Below the pieces are notes generated by a model. That model had not been told where the DNA came from, did no database searches, and saw only the letters and a list, made by a program, of their open reading frames with translations. From Pandoraea thiooxydans (GTDB lineage: Bacteria > Pseudomonadota > Gammaproteobacteria > Burkholderiales > Burkholderiaceae), in assembly GCF_001931675.1 (NCBI RefSeq), contig NZ_CP014839.1:4216001-4280000 (forward strand): a DNA stretch of 64,000 nucleotides, read 5' to 3'. Made by a program: the position numbers and the translations under genes. This document shows positions 40,651 to 50,793 of this stretch, piece by piece (positions within the stretch are counted from its first letter, which is position 1; each line of letters opens with the position of its first letter).

Positions 40651-41445
40651 TCACGCTTTGCAAGTGGCACGCAGCCATGGCTTGAGCCAGCCGAGGCCCG
40701 CACGCGTCTGGCCCTGCGGCCGATATTCGCAACCGATCCAGCCGGTGTAGCCCAATTCATCGATCAACCTGAACAGGAACGGGTAATTGATTTCGCCTGT
40801 ATCCGGTTCGTGGCGCGCGGGCACGCCGGCAATCTGGATGTGCCCGATGCCAGGCAGATATTGCCGCAACTTGACTGCCAGGTCGCCCTCGACGATCTGG
40901 CAGTGATAGAGATCGCACTGCACGCGCAGATTGGCCGCGCCGACGCGCAGGCATATGGCGTGGGCGTGATCCTGGCGATTCAGAAAATAGCCGGGCATGT
41001 CGCGGGTGTTGATGGGTTCGATCAGGATGGTGATGCCACGGGCTGCGGCTTGCTGTGCCGCATGCGTGAGGTTGGCGATGTAGCTGGCCTCGCATGCGGC
41101 GATGGTCTGTCCGGCGCCGACGATGCCGGCCATCACGTGCAGTTGCCGGCAACCAAGCGTGTCGGCATAGTCCAGGGCGCGTTCCAGTCCGTCCCGGAAC
41201 TCCGCTTCGCGTCCCGGCACGGCAGCCAGGCCTCGTTCGCCCGCTGCCCAATCGCCGGCGGGCGTGTTGAACAACACTTGGGTCAAGCGATGCGCATCGA
41301 GCTGCGCGCGTACCTCGGCAGCCGGCGCTTCATACGGGAACAGGCATTCGACACCCTGAAAGCCATCGGCGGCCGCAGCGCCGAAGCGCTCGAGAAAAGG
41401 GTGCTCTTGATACATGAGCGTCAGGTTGGCGGCAAAGCGGGGCAT
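40651..41445 (-). CDS. hyi: Hydroxypyruvate isomerase (TIM-barrel, Hyi family)
   Basis: 264 residues from ATG 41445 ([21 protein letters not shown]), the normal Hyi length. Barrel motifs: [52 protein letters not shown] (metal/base Glu), [10 protein letters not shown] and the C-terminal IGCEYRP with the second catalytic Glu. It interconverts hydroxypyruvate and tartronate semialdehyde in glyoxylate metabolism. The usual glyoxylate carboligase and tartronate semialdehyde reductase genes are not adjacent. Confidence 0.9.
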   Translation of the reverse strand: MPRFAANLTLMYQEHPFLERFGAAAADGFQGVECLFPYEAPAAEVRAQLDAHRLTQVLFNTPAGDWAAGERGLAAVPGREAEFRDGLERALDYADTLGCRQLHVMAGIVGAGQTIAACEASYIANLTHAAQQAAARGITILIEPINTRDMPGYFLNRQDHAHAICLRVGAANLRVQCDLYHCQIVEGDLAVKLRQYLPGIGHIQIAGVPARHEPDTGEINYPFLFRLIDELGYTGWIGCEYRPQGQTRAGLGWLKPWLRATCKA

Positions 41446-41499
41446 GACACACTCCATGTAACGAAATGCGCGCCACCGTCGGCACGCGTTCAAGGGATG

Positions 41500-41991
41500 C
41501 TACTCGTCACCGATTTGCGCCGCGGCGACGCTGCGCAGCTGGAATCGTCCGTCGTTATTGAACAGCCACGTCTCGACGATGTGCACGTGGCCGCTGCTAT
41601 CGAGCAGGGTTCGGCTCGGTGCCGGAAATGGCGAGGCGCGCCGCAAGCTCATCAGCGCCGTGGCATCGGCGGCCCGATCGCCGTTGTCGCGAAATAATCG
41701 CACACCCGTGAGGTACCCGCGCCGGTCGACCGCGTATTCGAGTGTCACTACCGAGCGCAACAGCGCTTGCGGCCGGCCCGGTGTAATCATGCGCGCATCG
41801 ACCCGCGTGATGTACTTGGCCAGCGACACCTTGTAGCTCTCCAGGGCCGGGTTGGACGGCGCGCCAAGAACCAGCGGGCCGGGGTGCTTTTCGGAGATTG
41901 CGCAGCCGCCGAGCAGCAGCGCGAGCGCCAGCAGCAACCAGCCGCCGCCTGCGCGCCACCGGGTTTGCTGCGATGCGCAAGTGGTACTCAT
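41500..41991 (-). CDS. Lipoprotein with TonB-C-like domain
   Basis: 163 residues. Signal sequence WLLLALALLLGGC gives a lipobox Cys near residue 30. The mature region (ESYKVSLAKYITRVDARMITPG...VVTLEYAVDRRGYLTGVRLFRDNGD..A.ALMSLRRASPFPAP, described in parts) resembles the C-terminal domain of TonB/TolA-like proteins. Its start overlaps the stop of the upstream hydrolase fusion by 4 bases, so the two are translationally coupled. The function is unknown; no ExbBD or TolQR partner is near. Confidence 0.75.
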   Translation of the reverse strand: MSTTCASQQTRWRAGGGWLLLALALLLGGCAISEKHPGPLVLGAPSNPALESYKVSLAKYITRVDARMITPGRPQALLRSVVTLEYAVDRRGYLTGVRLFRDNGDRAADATALMSLRRASPFPAPSRTLLDSSGHVHIVETWLFNNDGRFQLRSVAAAQIGDE

Positions 41992-43223
41992 TCCTTACCC
42001 TCGCTTGTGCGCCAATTCGGCATCAGCGTGTTGGACGGCAAATTTTCGTCGAGCAGCTTGCGCGCCGTATCGATGCCCGCAACCGGCAAGCCGGTGGGCT
42101 CGAGCAGGCCGATCTGCACCAGTACGCTGGCCTGATCCCAGTAAATGTGCTCGTGATACAGCTTGTCGCCGCGGAACTTGACGATGGCGACCAGCGGAAT
42201 CTGCACGCGTCGCCCGGTCGGCGCGACGCCCGGCAGCATCCAGTCGATTTCGCAGGTATGCGTGAAGCAGAACAGCATTTCGTCGACCAGCTGGTTGGCG
42301 CCAACCGTGCGCGATATCGGAATCAGTTTTGTGTCGGGCGGATTGGCGTTGACGAAATGGTACTGGTAGAAGCGCTTGAGTTGTTTATGACCGACCCCGC
42401 CGGTCATGGTGGGGATGTGATTGACATAGGGCTCGTCGACCATGGTTTTCATCAACGGCTCGACCTCGCGCGACTCGAACTCCAGCGCGCAGTGCGCCTC
42501 CCACAGCGACGGAAAATCGAAGTAAGGGCCGATTTCGCGCCGCAGGGCGGCAATCGAGCGTTGATGCGCCAGCGTGGCAGCGGGTTTGTCGAAGTGGTCG
42601 CCGCCGGGGCGCGCAAAGGCGTGGTCGACGCCGGGGTAGACGTACATCTCGGCATTGGGCGTTTGCGCAAATGCATCGATGATCTTGCCGCGCGTCTCGG
42701 CCGGGCAATACTTGTCGTCGGCGGCGAAGTGCAGCACCAGGCGCGACTTGATATTGCCGATTTCCTCCAGATGCTTTTCCAGCCCCACGCCGTAATAGCC
42801 GACGGCTACGTCCGCGTCGGTGCGGCACGCCGCCAGCATCGCGAGCTTGCCGCCCAGGCAGAATCCAAGCACGCCCGCCTTGCCGGCAAACTCCTTGCGC
42901 TCGCGCAACACCGCCAGGGTGGCGGCAATATCCTCCATGCCCTTGTCGACGTCGAACGCCTGCAGCAGGGCGAAAGCCTTTTGCCAATCGCCCGCGGTGT
43001 AGCCGAGCTCGATGTTGGGTTCCTGGCGCCAAAACAGGTCGGGTACCAGCACGACGTAGCCTTCCTCGGCATAGAGGTCGGCGAGATCGCGCATGGTCTG
43101 GTTGACGCCGAAAATCTCCTGGCACAGGACGATGCCAGGGCCGCGGCCGTCGGGCGGCACGGCCAGATAAGCGCGGAACTCCTGTCCTTGTGCGCTGGGA
43201 ACGTTGATATAGCTACCCGCCAT
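41988..43223 (-). CDS. Dienelactone hydrolase fused to a SnoaL-like domain
   Basis: 411 residues; ATG 43223 has an ideal AAGGAGG site. Residues about 5-225 form a dienelactone hydrolase with the triad Cys122 (GFCLGGK), Asp170 (AADDKYCP) and His201 (GVDHAF). Residues about 235-400 form a second domain resembling SnoaL/NTF2-like polyketide-cyclase folds (RFYQYHFVNANPPDTKLIPISRT region in part; VAIVKFRGDKLYHEHIYWDQ). The fusion could hydrolyse a lactone and act further on the product. It heads an operon with the TonB-C-like lipoprotein. Confidence 0.85.
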   Translation of the reverse strand: MAGSYINVPSAQGQEFRAYLAVPPDGRGPGIVLCQEIFGVNQTMRDLADLYAEEGYVVLVPDLFWRQEPNIELGYTAGDWQKAFALLQAFDVDKGMEDIAATLAVLRERKEFAGKAGVLGFCLGGKLAMLAACRTDADVAVGYYGVGLEKHLEEIGNIKSRLVLHFAADDKYCPAETRGKIIDAFAQTPNAEMYVYPGVDHAFARPGGDHFDKPAATLAHQRSIAALRREIGPYFDFPSLWEAHCALEFESREVEPLMKTMVDEPYVNHIPTMTGGVGHKQLKRFYQYHFVNANPPDTKLIPISRTVGANQLVDEMLFCFTHTCEIDWMLPGVAPTGRRVQIPLVAIVKFRGDKLYHEHIYWDQASVLVQIGLLEPTGLPVAGIDTARKLLDENLPSNTLMPNWRTSEGKE

Positions 43224-43402
43224 GCTGCCCTCCTTGGGGATGTCGATAAAACGGATCCGCGCGGGCCTGTGAGGCTCGACGACCGGCAGGCCATACGGAC
43301 TCCGCAGCAAAGTCTCTTTCAAGATAGCACGACGACGAGCCGGGCATGCCGATAAAATGCGAGGGAAATCTGTTGCCCATTCGGGCCGATACCGGGAATG
43401 AC

Positions 43403-43759
43403 ATGATTACGATTTACCACAATCCGCGCTGCTCGAAGTCGCGTGGCGCATGCGATCTATTGGCGCAATCGGCGGCCGCCTCGGGCGAGACCGTGCAAGT
43501 GATCGAATATCTGAAAACGCCGCCGACGCTGGCGCAATTGCAGGTGCTGCAAAAGCAGCTCGGCGTAAGCGCCCGGGCAATGCTGCGCGATGGCGAACCG
43601 GAGTACCAGGCGTTGGGGCTGGACGACCCGTCGCTGGACGATACCGCCTTGCTGAGCGCGGTGGCCGAGCATCCGAAACTGTTGCAGCGGCCGATCGTCG
43701 TGCGAGGTGAGCGGGCCGTGATTGCGCGTCCGCCGCAAAAGGTGGAGGAAATTCTCTGA
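43403..43759 (+). CDS. ArsC-family reductase (YfgD-like)
   Basis: 118 residues from ATG 43403. The thioredoxin-like ArsC fold begins ITIYHNPRCSKSRGA with the single catalytic cysteine (C-S-K-S-R), has VIEYLKTPPTLAQLQVL and ends with RPIVVRGERAVIARPPQKVEEIL. This is the YfgD/ArsC glutaredoxin-linked group; arsenate reduction is not certain, and no arsenic operon genes are nearby. It is divergent from the hydrolase fusion gene. Confidence 0.88.
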   Translation: MITIYHNPRCSKSRGACDLLAQSAAASGETVQVIEYLKTPPTLAQLQVLQKQLGVSARAMLRDGEPEYQALGLDDPSLDDTALLSAVAEHPKLLQRPIVVRGERAVIARPPQKVEEIL

Positions 43760-43814
43760 GGTGCGCCGATCCGGGCGTTGTGTCGGCCGGCCCGCGCATG
43801 CGATGGTTCAGCGC

Positions 43815-44531
43815 TTAGCGCTGTCCCGCCGGCCCGCTGTGCTCGGGCAGCGATGCGACACTGCCTTCTTCGTCTCCGGCATTTTCAGCGGCCGGCTCGC
43901 CGGCACCGACGCCGTCTGCTGAACCCGCGCCGGCTTCCGGAGCTTCGGCCAGCACGGCACGACGCGCCTTGAGTTCGGCCAGCATGTTGCAAAACAGCGC
44001 ACCCTGCTCGATGGCATCGTCGAGCGCGACATGGGTATGCGGCAGCGGATCGAACCAGTGCTTTGGCAGGTTGGGCTTGATGCTCTTGCGGTACGGCAGG
44101 TCGGTCAGGGCGAAGGCAAGCGTTTTGATATCGAGCGCGGACCAGGAGAACGGACAGCGACCGGCAAAACGCATCATGTACCAGAACATGAAAGTGAAGT
44201 CGAAGCCCGCCGGATAGGCGACGAAGACCGGTTTGCCGGGCAGGGTGTCGACCCATTTGACGTAGGCCTTGAGCGCTGTCTCCGGCGCCTGCAGATCCTG
44301 GCGGCAGGCAGCCCACGCCTCGGGCTCGGTCTTCCACCATTTCATCGTGAAGGGATGCCCCTCGGCGCCGGGCAGCGTTTCGAGGTTGGCGCTGAAGGTT
44401 GCGATCAACTGCTTGTCGGCCGTGTAGGCGGCCGAGGCGAAACTCAACATCGAATGCGGGCCGGGGATAGGGCCGTCGGCTTCGACATCGGTGCTGACAT
44501 AGATTTCAGGATTTTCGTTCATGGAGGGCAT
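43815..44531 (-). CDS. DnaQ-like 3'-5' exonuclease family protein
   Basis: 238 residues (ATG 44531; ATG 44522 is an alternative). Exo I motif [13 protein letters not shown] supplies the DxE pair, Exo II lies around [12 protein letters not shown] and Exo III is [11 protein letters not shown] (HxxxD). The fold is the RNase H-like DEDDh exonuclease, probably acting on RNA or ssDNA ends. The C-terminal 45 residues are Ala/Gly/Glu-rich and probably disordered. The start overlaps the stop of the MBL-fold gene, giving a coupled pair. Confidence 0.8.
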   Translation of the reverse strand: MPSMNENPEIYVSTDVEADGPIPGPHSMLSFASAAYTADKQLIATFSANLETLPGAEGHPFTMKWWKTEPEAWAACRQDLQAPETALKAYVKWVDTLPGKPVFVAYPAGFDFTFMFWYMMRFAGRCPFSWSALDIKTLAFALTDLPYRKSIKPNLPKHWFDPLPHTHVALDDAIEQGALFCNMLAELKARRAVLAEAPEAGAGSADGVGAGEPAAENAGDEEGSVASLPEHSGPAGQR

Positions 44532-45175
44532 CAGCCAAAACGGGTATCGGCCACGAAGGGATTGGTGCGGCGTTGCTCGCCGAAAGTGGACACCGGCCCG
44601 TGGCCTGGCACGAAAGTGACGTCGTCGCCCAGCGGCCAGAGTTTTTCCCGAATCGAGCGAATCAGGTCGGCGTGGTTGCCGCGCGGGAAATCGGTGCGCC
44701 CGATCGAGCCTGCGAACAGCACGTCGCCCACGATCGCCAGCCGCGTCGGGCGATGGAAAAAGACCACGTGGCCCGGCGTATGCCCGGGGCAGTACAGCAC
44801 CTCCAGCGTTTGCTCGCCGAAGCGTACGGTATCGCCATCGCTCAGCCAGCGATCGGGCGCCAGCGGCTCGGGTGCGGGAAAACCGAAGCGGGCGCAGGAG
44901 GCCTCGAGCTGATCGATCCAGAATTGGTCGTCTTGGTGAGGGCCTTCGATCGGCACGTCGTGGCGCCTTGCCAACGCGCCGGTGCCGGCGCAGTGGTCGA
45001 CGTGGCCGTGCGTGAGCAAGATCTTCTCAAGCGTGGCGCCCTGGCGGGCGAGTTCTGTCTCGATCAGATCGAGATCGCCGCCCGGATCGACCACCGCGGC
45101 TCGGCGGGTGGTTTCACAAAGCAGGATGGAGCAGTTCTGCTGGAAGGGGGTAACGGGGATCAGAATGACTTTCAT
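44531..45175 (-). CDS. MBL-fold hydrolase, glyoxalase II-like (YcbL group)
   Basis: 214 residues from ATG 45175 ([17 protein letters not shown]). The metal ligands are [10 protein letters not shown] (HxHxDH), then [20 protein letters not shown] with the bridging Asp, and VPGHGP. The short form without the glyoxalase II C-terminal domain matches YcbL-type enzymes, which hydrolyse lactoylglutathione weakly. It is cytosolic and forms a pair with the DnaQ-like gene. Confidence 0.9.
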   Translation of the reverse strand: MKVILIPVTPFQQNCSILLCETTRRAAVVDPGGDLDLIETELARQGATLEKILLTHGHVDHCAGTGALARRHDVPIEGPHQDDQFWIDQLEASCARFGFPAPEPLAPDRWLSDGDTVRFGEQTLEVLYCPGHTPGHVVFFHRPTRLAIVGDVLFAGSIGRTDFPRGNHADLIRSIREKLWPLGDDVTFVPGHGPVSTFGEQRRTNPFVADTRFG

Positions 45176-45300
45176 TGGACGCGCCGGTATCGATGGCGAC
45201 ATTGTAAAGCGCTATCGCCCGCGCCATCCTGTTGCGTTGCAAAATAAGTCAGCATGTACTTACTTCCGTTGCCGGTCTCAGCCGTGATAAACTCGCCGGC

Positions 45301-45921
45301 ATGCGAATACGCGACATGCTCAAACGGTTCGCGATCGGCAGCCTGGCCGCCACATTGCTTGCGGCCTGCACTACGCCGCTCGAACCCTCCCCGCCCGCCT
45401 CACCGCCGACATCTTCCAAAGCAGCTCCGTCGTCGTCGGATGATGCCGCGCACACGTCTGCCACCGCATTTCATCCGCTCGACCTTGGCTGGCCCGGTAC
45501 CTCGCCCGCCGATGCCGACGGCGTGCCCGAGGATGGCTCGGCCCATCTGCGCGCCGATGTCGGCACGTTCTTCGAGGAGGGCATGGCATCGTGGTACGGC
45601 AAAGCGTTCAACAAGCGCCGCACCGCCAGCGGCGAGCGTTTCAATATGCACGCGATGACCGCCGCGCATCCGACGCTGCCGCTGCTGAGTTGGGTGCTGG
45701 TGCGCAACGTGCGCAACAATAAGGCGGTGATGGTGCGCATCACCGACCGCGGTCCCTACAGCAAGCACCGCATCATCGATCTCTCATACGCGGCCGCGAA
45801 GAAGCTCGGCTTCGCCAAGCGGGGTGTCGCCAAGGTTGAAATCCGCAAGCTCACGCACAGCGAGGTCATCGCCTTGCGCATGGACCAGGAGGCTTCGCTC
45901 GACGGGTCCTCCGACAAATGA
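45301..45921 (+). CDS. rlpA: RlpA-like septal/cell-wall lipoprotein
   Basis: 206 residues. The lipobox LLAAC (about residue 24) gives an outer-membrane lipoprotein. A Pro/Ser-rich linker follows, then the RlpA double-psi barrel with GMASWYGKAFNKRRTASGERFN, MTAAHPTLPL, VMVRITDRGPY, RIIDLSYAAAKKLG. In Pseudomonas RlpA cleaves denuded glycan at the septum. The usual C-terminal SPOR domain is absent, so localisation may differ. It is convergent with rsmI. Confidence 0.9.
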   Translation: MRIRDMLKRFAIGSLAATLLAACTTPLEPSPPASPPTSSKAAPSSSDDAAHTSATAFHPLDLGWPGTSPADADGVPEDGSAHLRADVGTFFEEGMASWYGKAFNKRRTASGERFNMHAMTAAHPTLPLLSWVLVRNVRNNKAVMVRITDRGPYSKHRIIDLSYAAAKKLGFAKRGVAKVEIRKLTHSEVIALRMDQEASLDGSSDK

Positions 45922-45939
45922 TCGGGGGGCGGCAACCGG

Positions 45940-46821
45940 TTACCGCTCGCCCTTGAGCGCCAGCGCCCGTTCATACAGCGCGTTCTTCGACGCCCCGGTA
46001 ATTGCCGCGGCCAGTTTGGCGGCCCCTTTGGTTGGCAGTGCTTCGAGCGCCAGCGCCAGTACGCGCTCGACCTCCGGCGACAGGGCGTCCGACGCGGCCG
46101 GCGGCGCACCTTGAACCACCAACACAAACTCACCGCGCTGCCGGTTGGCGTCGGCTTCGAGCCATGCGACGGCTTGCGCCAGCGCGCATTCATGCAGACT
46201 CTCGAAGCGCTTGGTCAATTCCCGGGCGATCAGTATCCTGCGCTGCGCACCGAGCACTTGACACAACGCGCCCACGGTCTCGACGATGCGGTGCGGTGCT
46301 TCGTAAAACACCAACGACTGCGGTTGGGCCGCCAGCGCCTGCAGCGCGGCAACGCGCTGCGCCGCCTTGGACGGCAGAAAGCCGATGAAAGTGAAGCCCT
46401 CGACCCAGGCGCCGGCGACACTGACGGCGGTGATCGCGGCGCTCGGGCCCGGCAGCGGAACGACCTCGAGGCCGGCAGACCTGACGGCTTCGACCAGCCG
46501 GGCGCCCGGATCGGAGATGCCTGGGGTGCCGGCGTCGGAAATGTAGGCAACACGCTCGCCCGCGCGCAGACGTGCGATGACTTTCTCGGCGGCGCTGCGC
46601 TCGTTGTGCTCGTGGGCGGCCAGCAGGGTTTTCTCCAGGCCGTAGCGCGCCAGCAGATGCGCGCTGTTGCGCGTGTCTTCCGCCGCCACGGCGTCGACCA
46701 TGCCCAATACGTGCAATGCTCGCAGCGTGATATCGGCGGTATTGCCGATGGGCGTGGCGACCACGTACAGAGCGCCGCTCGGGTAATGCTGATCGTCCGC
46801 CAATGCAAGCAGGGCGCTCAT
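45940..46821 (-). CDS. rsmI: 16S rRNA (cytidine-1402-2'-O)-methyltransferase
   Basis: 293 residues from ATG 46821. It is a TIM-like tetrapyrrole-methylase fold with GALYVVATPIGNTADITLRA, the VAAEDTRNSAHLL signature, VAYISDAGTPGISDPGARLV, PLPGPSAAITAVSVAG and FIGFLPSKAAQR. It methylates C1402 of 16S rRNA together with RsmH. It is divergent from yraN across 51 bases, the usual arrangement. Confidence 0.97.
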   Translation of the reverse strand: MSALLALADDQHYPSGALYVVATPIGNTADITLRALHVLGMVDAVAAEDTRNSAHLLARYGLEKTLLAAHEHNERSAAEKVIARLRAGERVAYISDAGTPGISDPGARLVEAVRSAGLEVVPLPGPSAAITAVSVAGAWVEGFTFIGFLPSKAAQRVAALQALAAQPQSLVFYEAPHRIVETVGALCQVLGAQRRILIARELTKRFESLHECALAQAVAWLEADANRQRGEFVLVVQGAPPAASDALSPEVERVLALALEALPTKGAAKLAAAITGASKNALYERALALKGER

Positions 46822-46872
46822 GCGGCCAACTCCGGGAATAGGTAAAAAATTAACAACTTTTTCAGTGGACTC

Positions 46873-47232
46873 ATGTCGAATCAGCTCGGTGCGGCGTACG
46901 AGGCTCGTGCGCTGCAATACCTGCGACGCCAGCGCCTGACTTTGGTGGCGCGTAATTATCGATGCCGTCGCGGCGAAATCGATCTCATTATGCGCGATCC
47001 CGACGACGTACTGGTGTTTGTCGAAGTGCGCGCCAGAAGGCAACGTGATTTCGGCGGCGCGCTGGAGAGCGTGACAACGCGCAAGCGCCAGCGGCTGGTG
47101 GCGGCGGCCGAACATTATTTGGCGACGCAGACCACGGCGTGGCCGGCCTGCCGGTTCGACGTGATCGCCTTCGACGGCCCGCCCGAGGCCGCGCCGCAGT
47201 GGGTGCGCAATGCGTTCGACGGGAGCGGATGA
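46873..47232 (+). CDS. yraN: YraN-family (UPF0102) putative endonuclease
   Basis: 119 residues. A PD-(D/E)XK-type core is visible: [14 protein letters not shown]-like segment ([16 protein letters not shown]) followed by [16 protein letters not shown]. Members are small nuclease-like proteins of uncertain role in natural transformation or Holliday-junction processing. The order rsmI-yraN-diaA-BON lipoprotein is conserved widely in proteobacteria. Confidence 0.92.
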   Translation: MSNQLGAAYEARALQYLRRQRLTLVARNYRCRRGEIDLIMRDPDDVLVFVEVRARRQRDFGGALESVTTRKRQRLVAAAEHYLATQTTAWPACRFDVIAFDGPPEAAPQWVRNAFDGSG

Positions 47233-47309
47233 GCGCGGTGCAGCCTGTTAAACTTGCGCACTGGTGGTGTGCCGGGATGCAACCAGCGGCGTGCCCGAAT
47301 CAACGATAG

Positions 47310-47909
<600 letters not shown>

Positions 47910-47952
47910 GCCCCGATCGCGTTTTGCTTGAAGCCCGAAGGAGAGCAACTTG

Positions 47953-48732
47953 ATGATTTCACGACGTTCTATCAGAAATTTGTGCACCGGCTTGCTGCTG
48001 GCCGCGACGGTGGCGACGTTGCCTGGCTGCGGCTTGCTGCTGCTTGGCGGCGCGGCAGGGGGCGTTCTGGTGGCCACCGATCGACGCTCGCTGGGGGCGC
48101 AGACCGAAGACCGGGAGATTCAGGTCAAGGCGATCAGCGACCTGAACAGCAATCTGCCTGACGTCGCGCATGTCAACGTCACCTCCTTCAATCGTCGTGT
48201 GCTGCTGACCGGCGAAGTGCCCGACCAGGCGACTCGCCAGGAAGCGGAAAACATCGTCAAGGGCATTCAAAACGTGCGCGGCGTGGTCAATGCGTTGGCG
48301 ATCTCAGGCGCCAGCTCGCTCTCCTCGCGGGCCAACGATGCGTGGATCACCAGCAAGGTCAAGGCATCGCTGGTTGCCGCGAAGGATATCTCGGCCAACG
48401 TGTTCAAGGTCGTCACCGAACGCTCCGACGTTTATCTGATGGGGCTGGTTACGCCAGCCGAAGGCGCCCGCGGCGCGGATATTGCGAGCCGCGTGCCTGG
48501 CGTTGACAAAGTCGTGAAGGTGTTTGAGTACATTCAGCCCGAAGACGCGCAGCGCCTGACAGAACAGGCTGCGAAAACCCCGCAGCCGGCCGAACCGGCC
48601 GACGAGACGGCGACCACCAGCGCCGTGCCGATCGGCAACGTCAGCACGACGCCGCTCTCCACGCCGGCCCCGATCAGCGATGCACCGGTGATCCCCGCGA
48701 CGCCGGCCTCGCAACCCGGCGCACCGAAGTAA
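47953..48732 (+). CDS. dolP: BON-domain outer-membrane lipoprotein (DolP/YraP-like)
   Basis: 259 residues. The lipobox TLPGC (about residue 26) is followed by two BON domains (about 55-125 and 135-205): LPDVAHVNVTSFNRRVLLTGEVPD and SANVFKVVTERSDVYLMGLVTPAE. DolP/YraP binds anionic phospholipid at division sites and supports envelope integrity and BAM function. A Pro/Ala/Thr-rich tail of about 55 residues is longer than in E. coli. It directly follows diaA, as in E. coli. Confidence 0.9.
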   Translation: MISRRSIRNLCTGLLLAATVATLPGCGLLLLGGAAGGVLVATDRRSLGAQTEDREIQVKAISDLNSNLPDVAHVNVTSFNRRVLLTGEVPDQATRQEAENIVKGIQNVRGVVNALAISGASSLSSRANDAWITSKVKASLVAAKDISANVFKVVTERSDVYLMGLVTPAEGARGADIASRVPGVDKVVKVFEYIQPEDAQRLTEQAAKTPQPAEPADETATTSAVPIGNVSTTPLSTPAPISDAPVIPATPASQPGAPK

Positions 48733-48760
48733 GCGAGGTCGCGCCCGGGGCAACGGGTAG

Positions 48761-48799
48761 CGGGCCGGCCGGGCGATGAAGCCGGCCGGCCCGTTGTTT
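48761..48799 (+). terminator. Probable terminator after the dolP-like gene
   Basis: CGGGCCGGC/GCCGGCCCG stem with about 15 bases between the arms, followed by an imperfect TTGTTT. It lies 29 bases after the stop. Confidence 0.65.
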
Positions 48800-48906
48800 G
48801 TGACCCCGATTTATCAGAGATCTCCCTCTAGCCCGCCGTTATTTCGTTAAGCCAAATATCTCGGTACACTGCGGGGCAGTGGATAAAAGCAATGGGAGGG
48901 GGCGCA

Positions 48907-50622
48907 ATGGAAAAAGCTTCGAAGCCGCTGGGGGCGGGTGGCGGGCACCATCAGTTGACGCGGTTCGCGCTGGGCTTCGCGCTCGCCGCCCTGGCGACGG
49001 GCAGTGCGTATGCCGGCGATGGCAGTCCGTTGCGGGGCAACCCGATGGATTCGTTACCGACCATTCAGGCGCCCCAGGCCGCCCCGCCCACTTTTCACCT
49101 GCAGGCACCGACCCAGGAACAGGCGCTTCAAGCATTGCTCGCGCGCAAGATCGTACCGGTCAAATTCGGTATCGAGGGCGTCAAAAGCATCCCGTTCGCA
49201 ACAGTCGCCAAGCTGTTCGCCCCACTGGCTGGCCATCAGATCACCATCGGCGAATTGGTCGCACGCGCCAACGACGTCACCAAGCTTTACCAGCAGCACG
49301 GTTACCTGCTGTCGTTCGGCTTCGTGCCCGCGCAGGACTTCAAGAATGGCTTCGTGAAAATCGTCGTCGTCGAGGGTTATGTCGCGCACACGCGCATTAC
49401 GGGCAACCCCGGACCTTCGCGCGCCAAGCTCGAGGCGATCGCAGCTCACATCCAGGCCGAGCGGCCGTTGAAACGCGCCACTTTCGAGCGCTACCTGAAC
49501 GTGCTGACCCTCGTGCCGGGTATGCATATCAAGGCGGATATGAAGCCGCCCGTGCGCACCGATGGCGCGACCGACCTGACGCTGGATGTGCGGCGCAAGC
49601 CGATCGCGGTGGGCGTCTCGCTCGGCACCAGCGACCCGGGCCTGCGCGGGCTGATCACAGTCACCACCAACGGGCTCACGCCGCTCGGCGAGCAAATGCA
49701 GTTCGCCACTATCGTGCCAAAGGGGCCGAACCACGAAGAGTACTACGCGGCATCGTACTCCCAGATGATCGGCAGCAACGGCCTGTCGCTCAAGCTCGAT
49801 GCGTCTCATTACCGCGGCGTGCCGCACGACCAGACGCTCATCGACGACAACCTCACGCGGCACATCGATAACAAGCGGGCCGGCGCCACGCTGAGCTACC
49901 CGTTCGTGCTCAACAATCAGCGCCGGCTGGTCGGCAGCGGCGGGGTATACGCGGTCGAAAACAGCGACAGCTATCAATCGACCGTCAGCACGGCAAACGC
50001 CACGTCGAAGGTCAACATTCGTGTCGCCAATGCGCAATTGAGCTACAACGAGACGACGCCGAAACAAGCGCGCAGCGCGTCGATCGCCATCTACAAGGGC
50101 ATCAACGGACTGGGGGCCAGTCAGAGTTCCAACTCGCCGGCGCTGGGCCCCTACGACCTCGGGTTCACACGCTATGTCGCCAGCGCAACGCAGAGCTTCG
50201 TGCTGCCGCATCAGTTTGGCGTGGTGCTGGCGGCCACCGGGCAATACAGCCCCAACACCGTGCCCACCCCGGAGCAGGCGACCTTCGGCGGCACTCGCTT
50301 CGGGCTGGGCTACCCGGCCGGCGAAGTCGCCGGGGATTCCGGCTGGGGTGCCTCGATCGAATTCAACCGGTTGTTCCGCACCAGCTTTGCATGGCTGAAG
50401 ACGGTGCAGCCCTATATCGAAGCGGACACCGCGCGGGTTTATCTGAATCGGGGGCAACTGCAGCACGATAAGCTTGCCTCGCTCGCGCTCGGCGTGCGCG
50501 TGTCGGACCAACGGCACTATACGTTCGATCTTTCGCTGGCCAAGCCGGTGGCCGACAAACCCGCCAACAGCAATAACCGGTCGTTGCGTGTGAACGCCGC
50601 CTACTCCTACCGGTTCGACTAG
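48907..50622 (+). CDS. TpsB-family two-partner secretion pore (ShlB/FhaC/HecB)
   Basis: 571 residues from ATG 48907, preceded by a G-rich ribosome site. After a signal peptide (about 1-37, SAYAG) comes a linker, POTRA-2 (VPVKFGIEGVKSIPFATV...YLLSFGFVPAQ), a second POTRA (VEGYVAHTRITGN) and a C-terminal 16-strand barrel ending in YSYRFD, the outer-membrane terminal Phe-type motif. Such pores export one large TpsA exoprotein. No TpsA gene lies adjacent, so it is an orphan or its partner is elsewhere. Confidence 0.85.
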   Translation: MEKASKPLGAGGGHHQLTRFALGFALAALATGSAYAGDGSPLRGNPMDSLPTIQAPQAAPPTFHLQAPTQEQALQALLARKIVPVKFGIEGVKSIPFATVAKLFAPLAGHQITIGELVARANDVTKLYQQHGYLLSFGFVPAQDFKNGFVKIVVVEGYVAHTRITGNPGPSRAKLEAIAAHIQAERPLKRATFERYLNVLTLVPGMHIKADMKPPVRTDGATDLTLDVRRKPIAVGVSLGTSDPGLRGLITVTTNGLTPLGEQMQFATIVPKGPNHEEYYAASYSQMIGSNGLSLKLDASHYRGVPHDQTLIDDNLTRHIDNKRAGATLSYPFVLNNQRRLVGSGGVYAVENSDSYQSTVSTANATSKVNIRVANAQLSYNETTPKQARSASIAIYKGINGLGASQSSNSPALGPYDLGFTRYVASATQSFVLPHQFGVVLAATGQYSPNTVPTPEQATFGGTRFGLGYPAGEVAGDSGWGASIEFNRLFRTSFAWLKTVQPYIEADTARVYLNRGQLQHDKLASLALGVRVSDQRHYTFDLSLAKPVADKPANSNNRSLRVNAAYSYRFD

Positions 50623-50793
50623 ATGGCTGCCGGCGTCGGCCTGCCGGCGTCGCCACACGGCCGGAGGAATCCGAATTATCGGGAAACCCGGCTGGCTGAA
50701 TTCTTGCGGTTCGATCAAAATATCGGCCGGATGCGGCGGTGAGCCGTGCGTGTTGCCGCATCGCGAATTGACAAAAAATCGCAAGGAGTCGAA

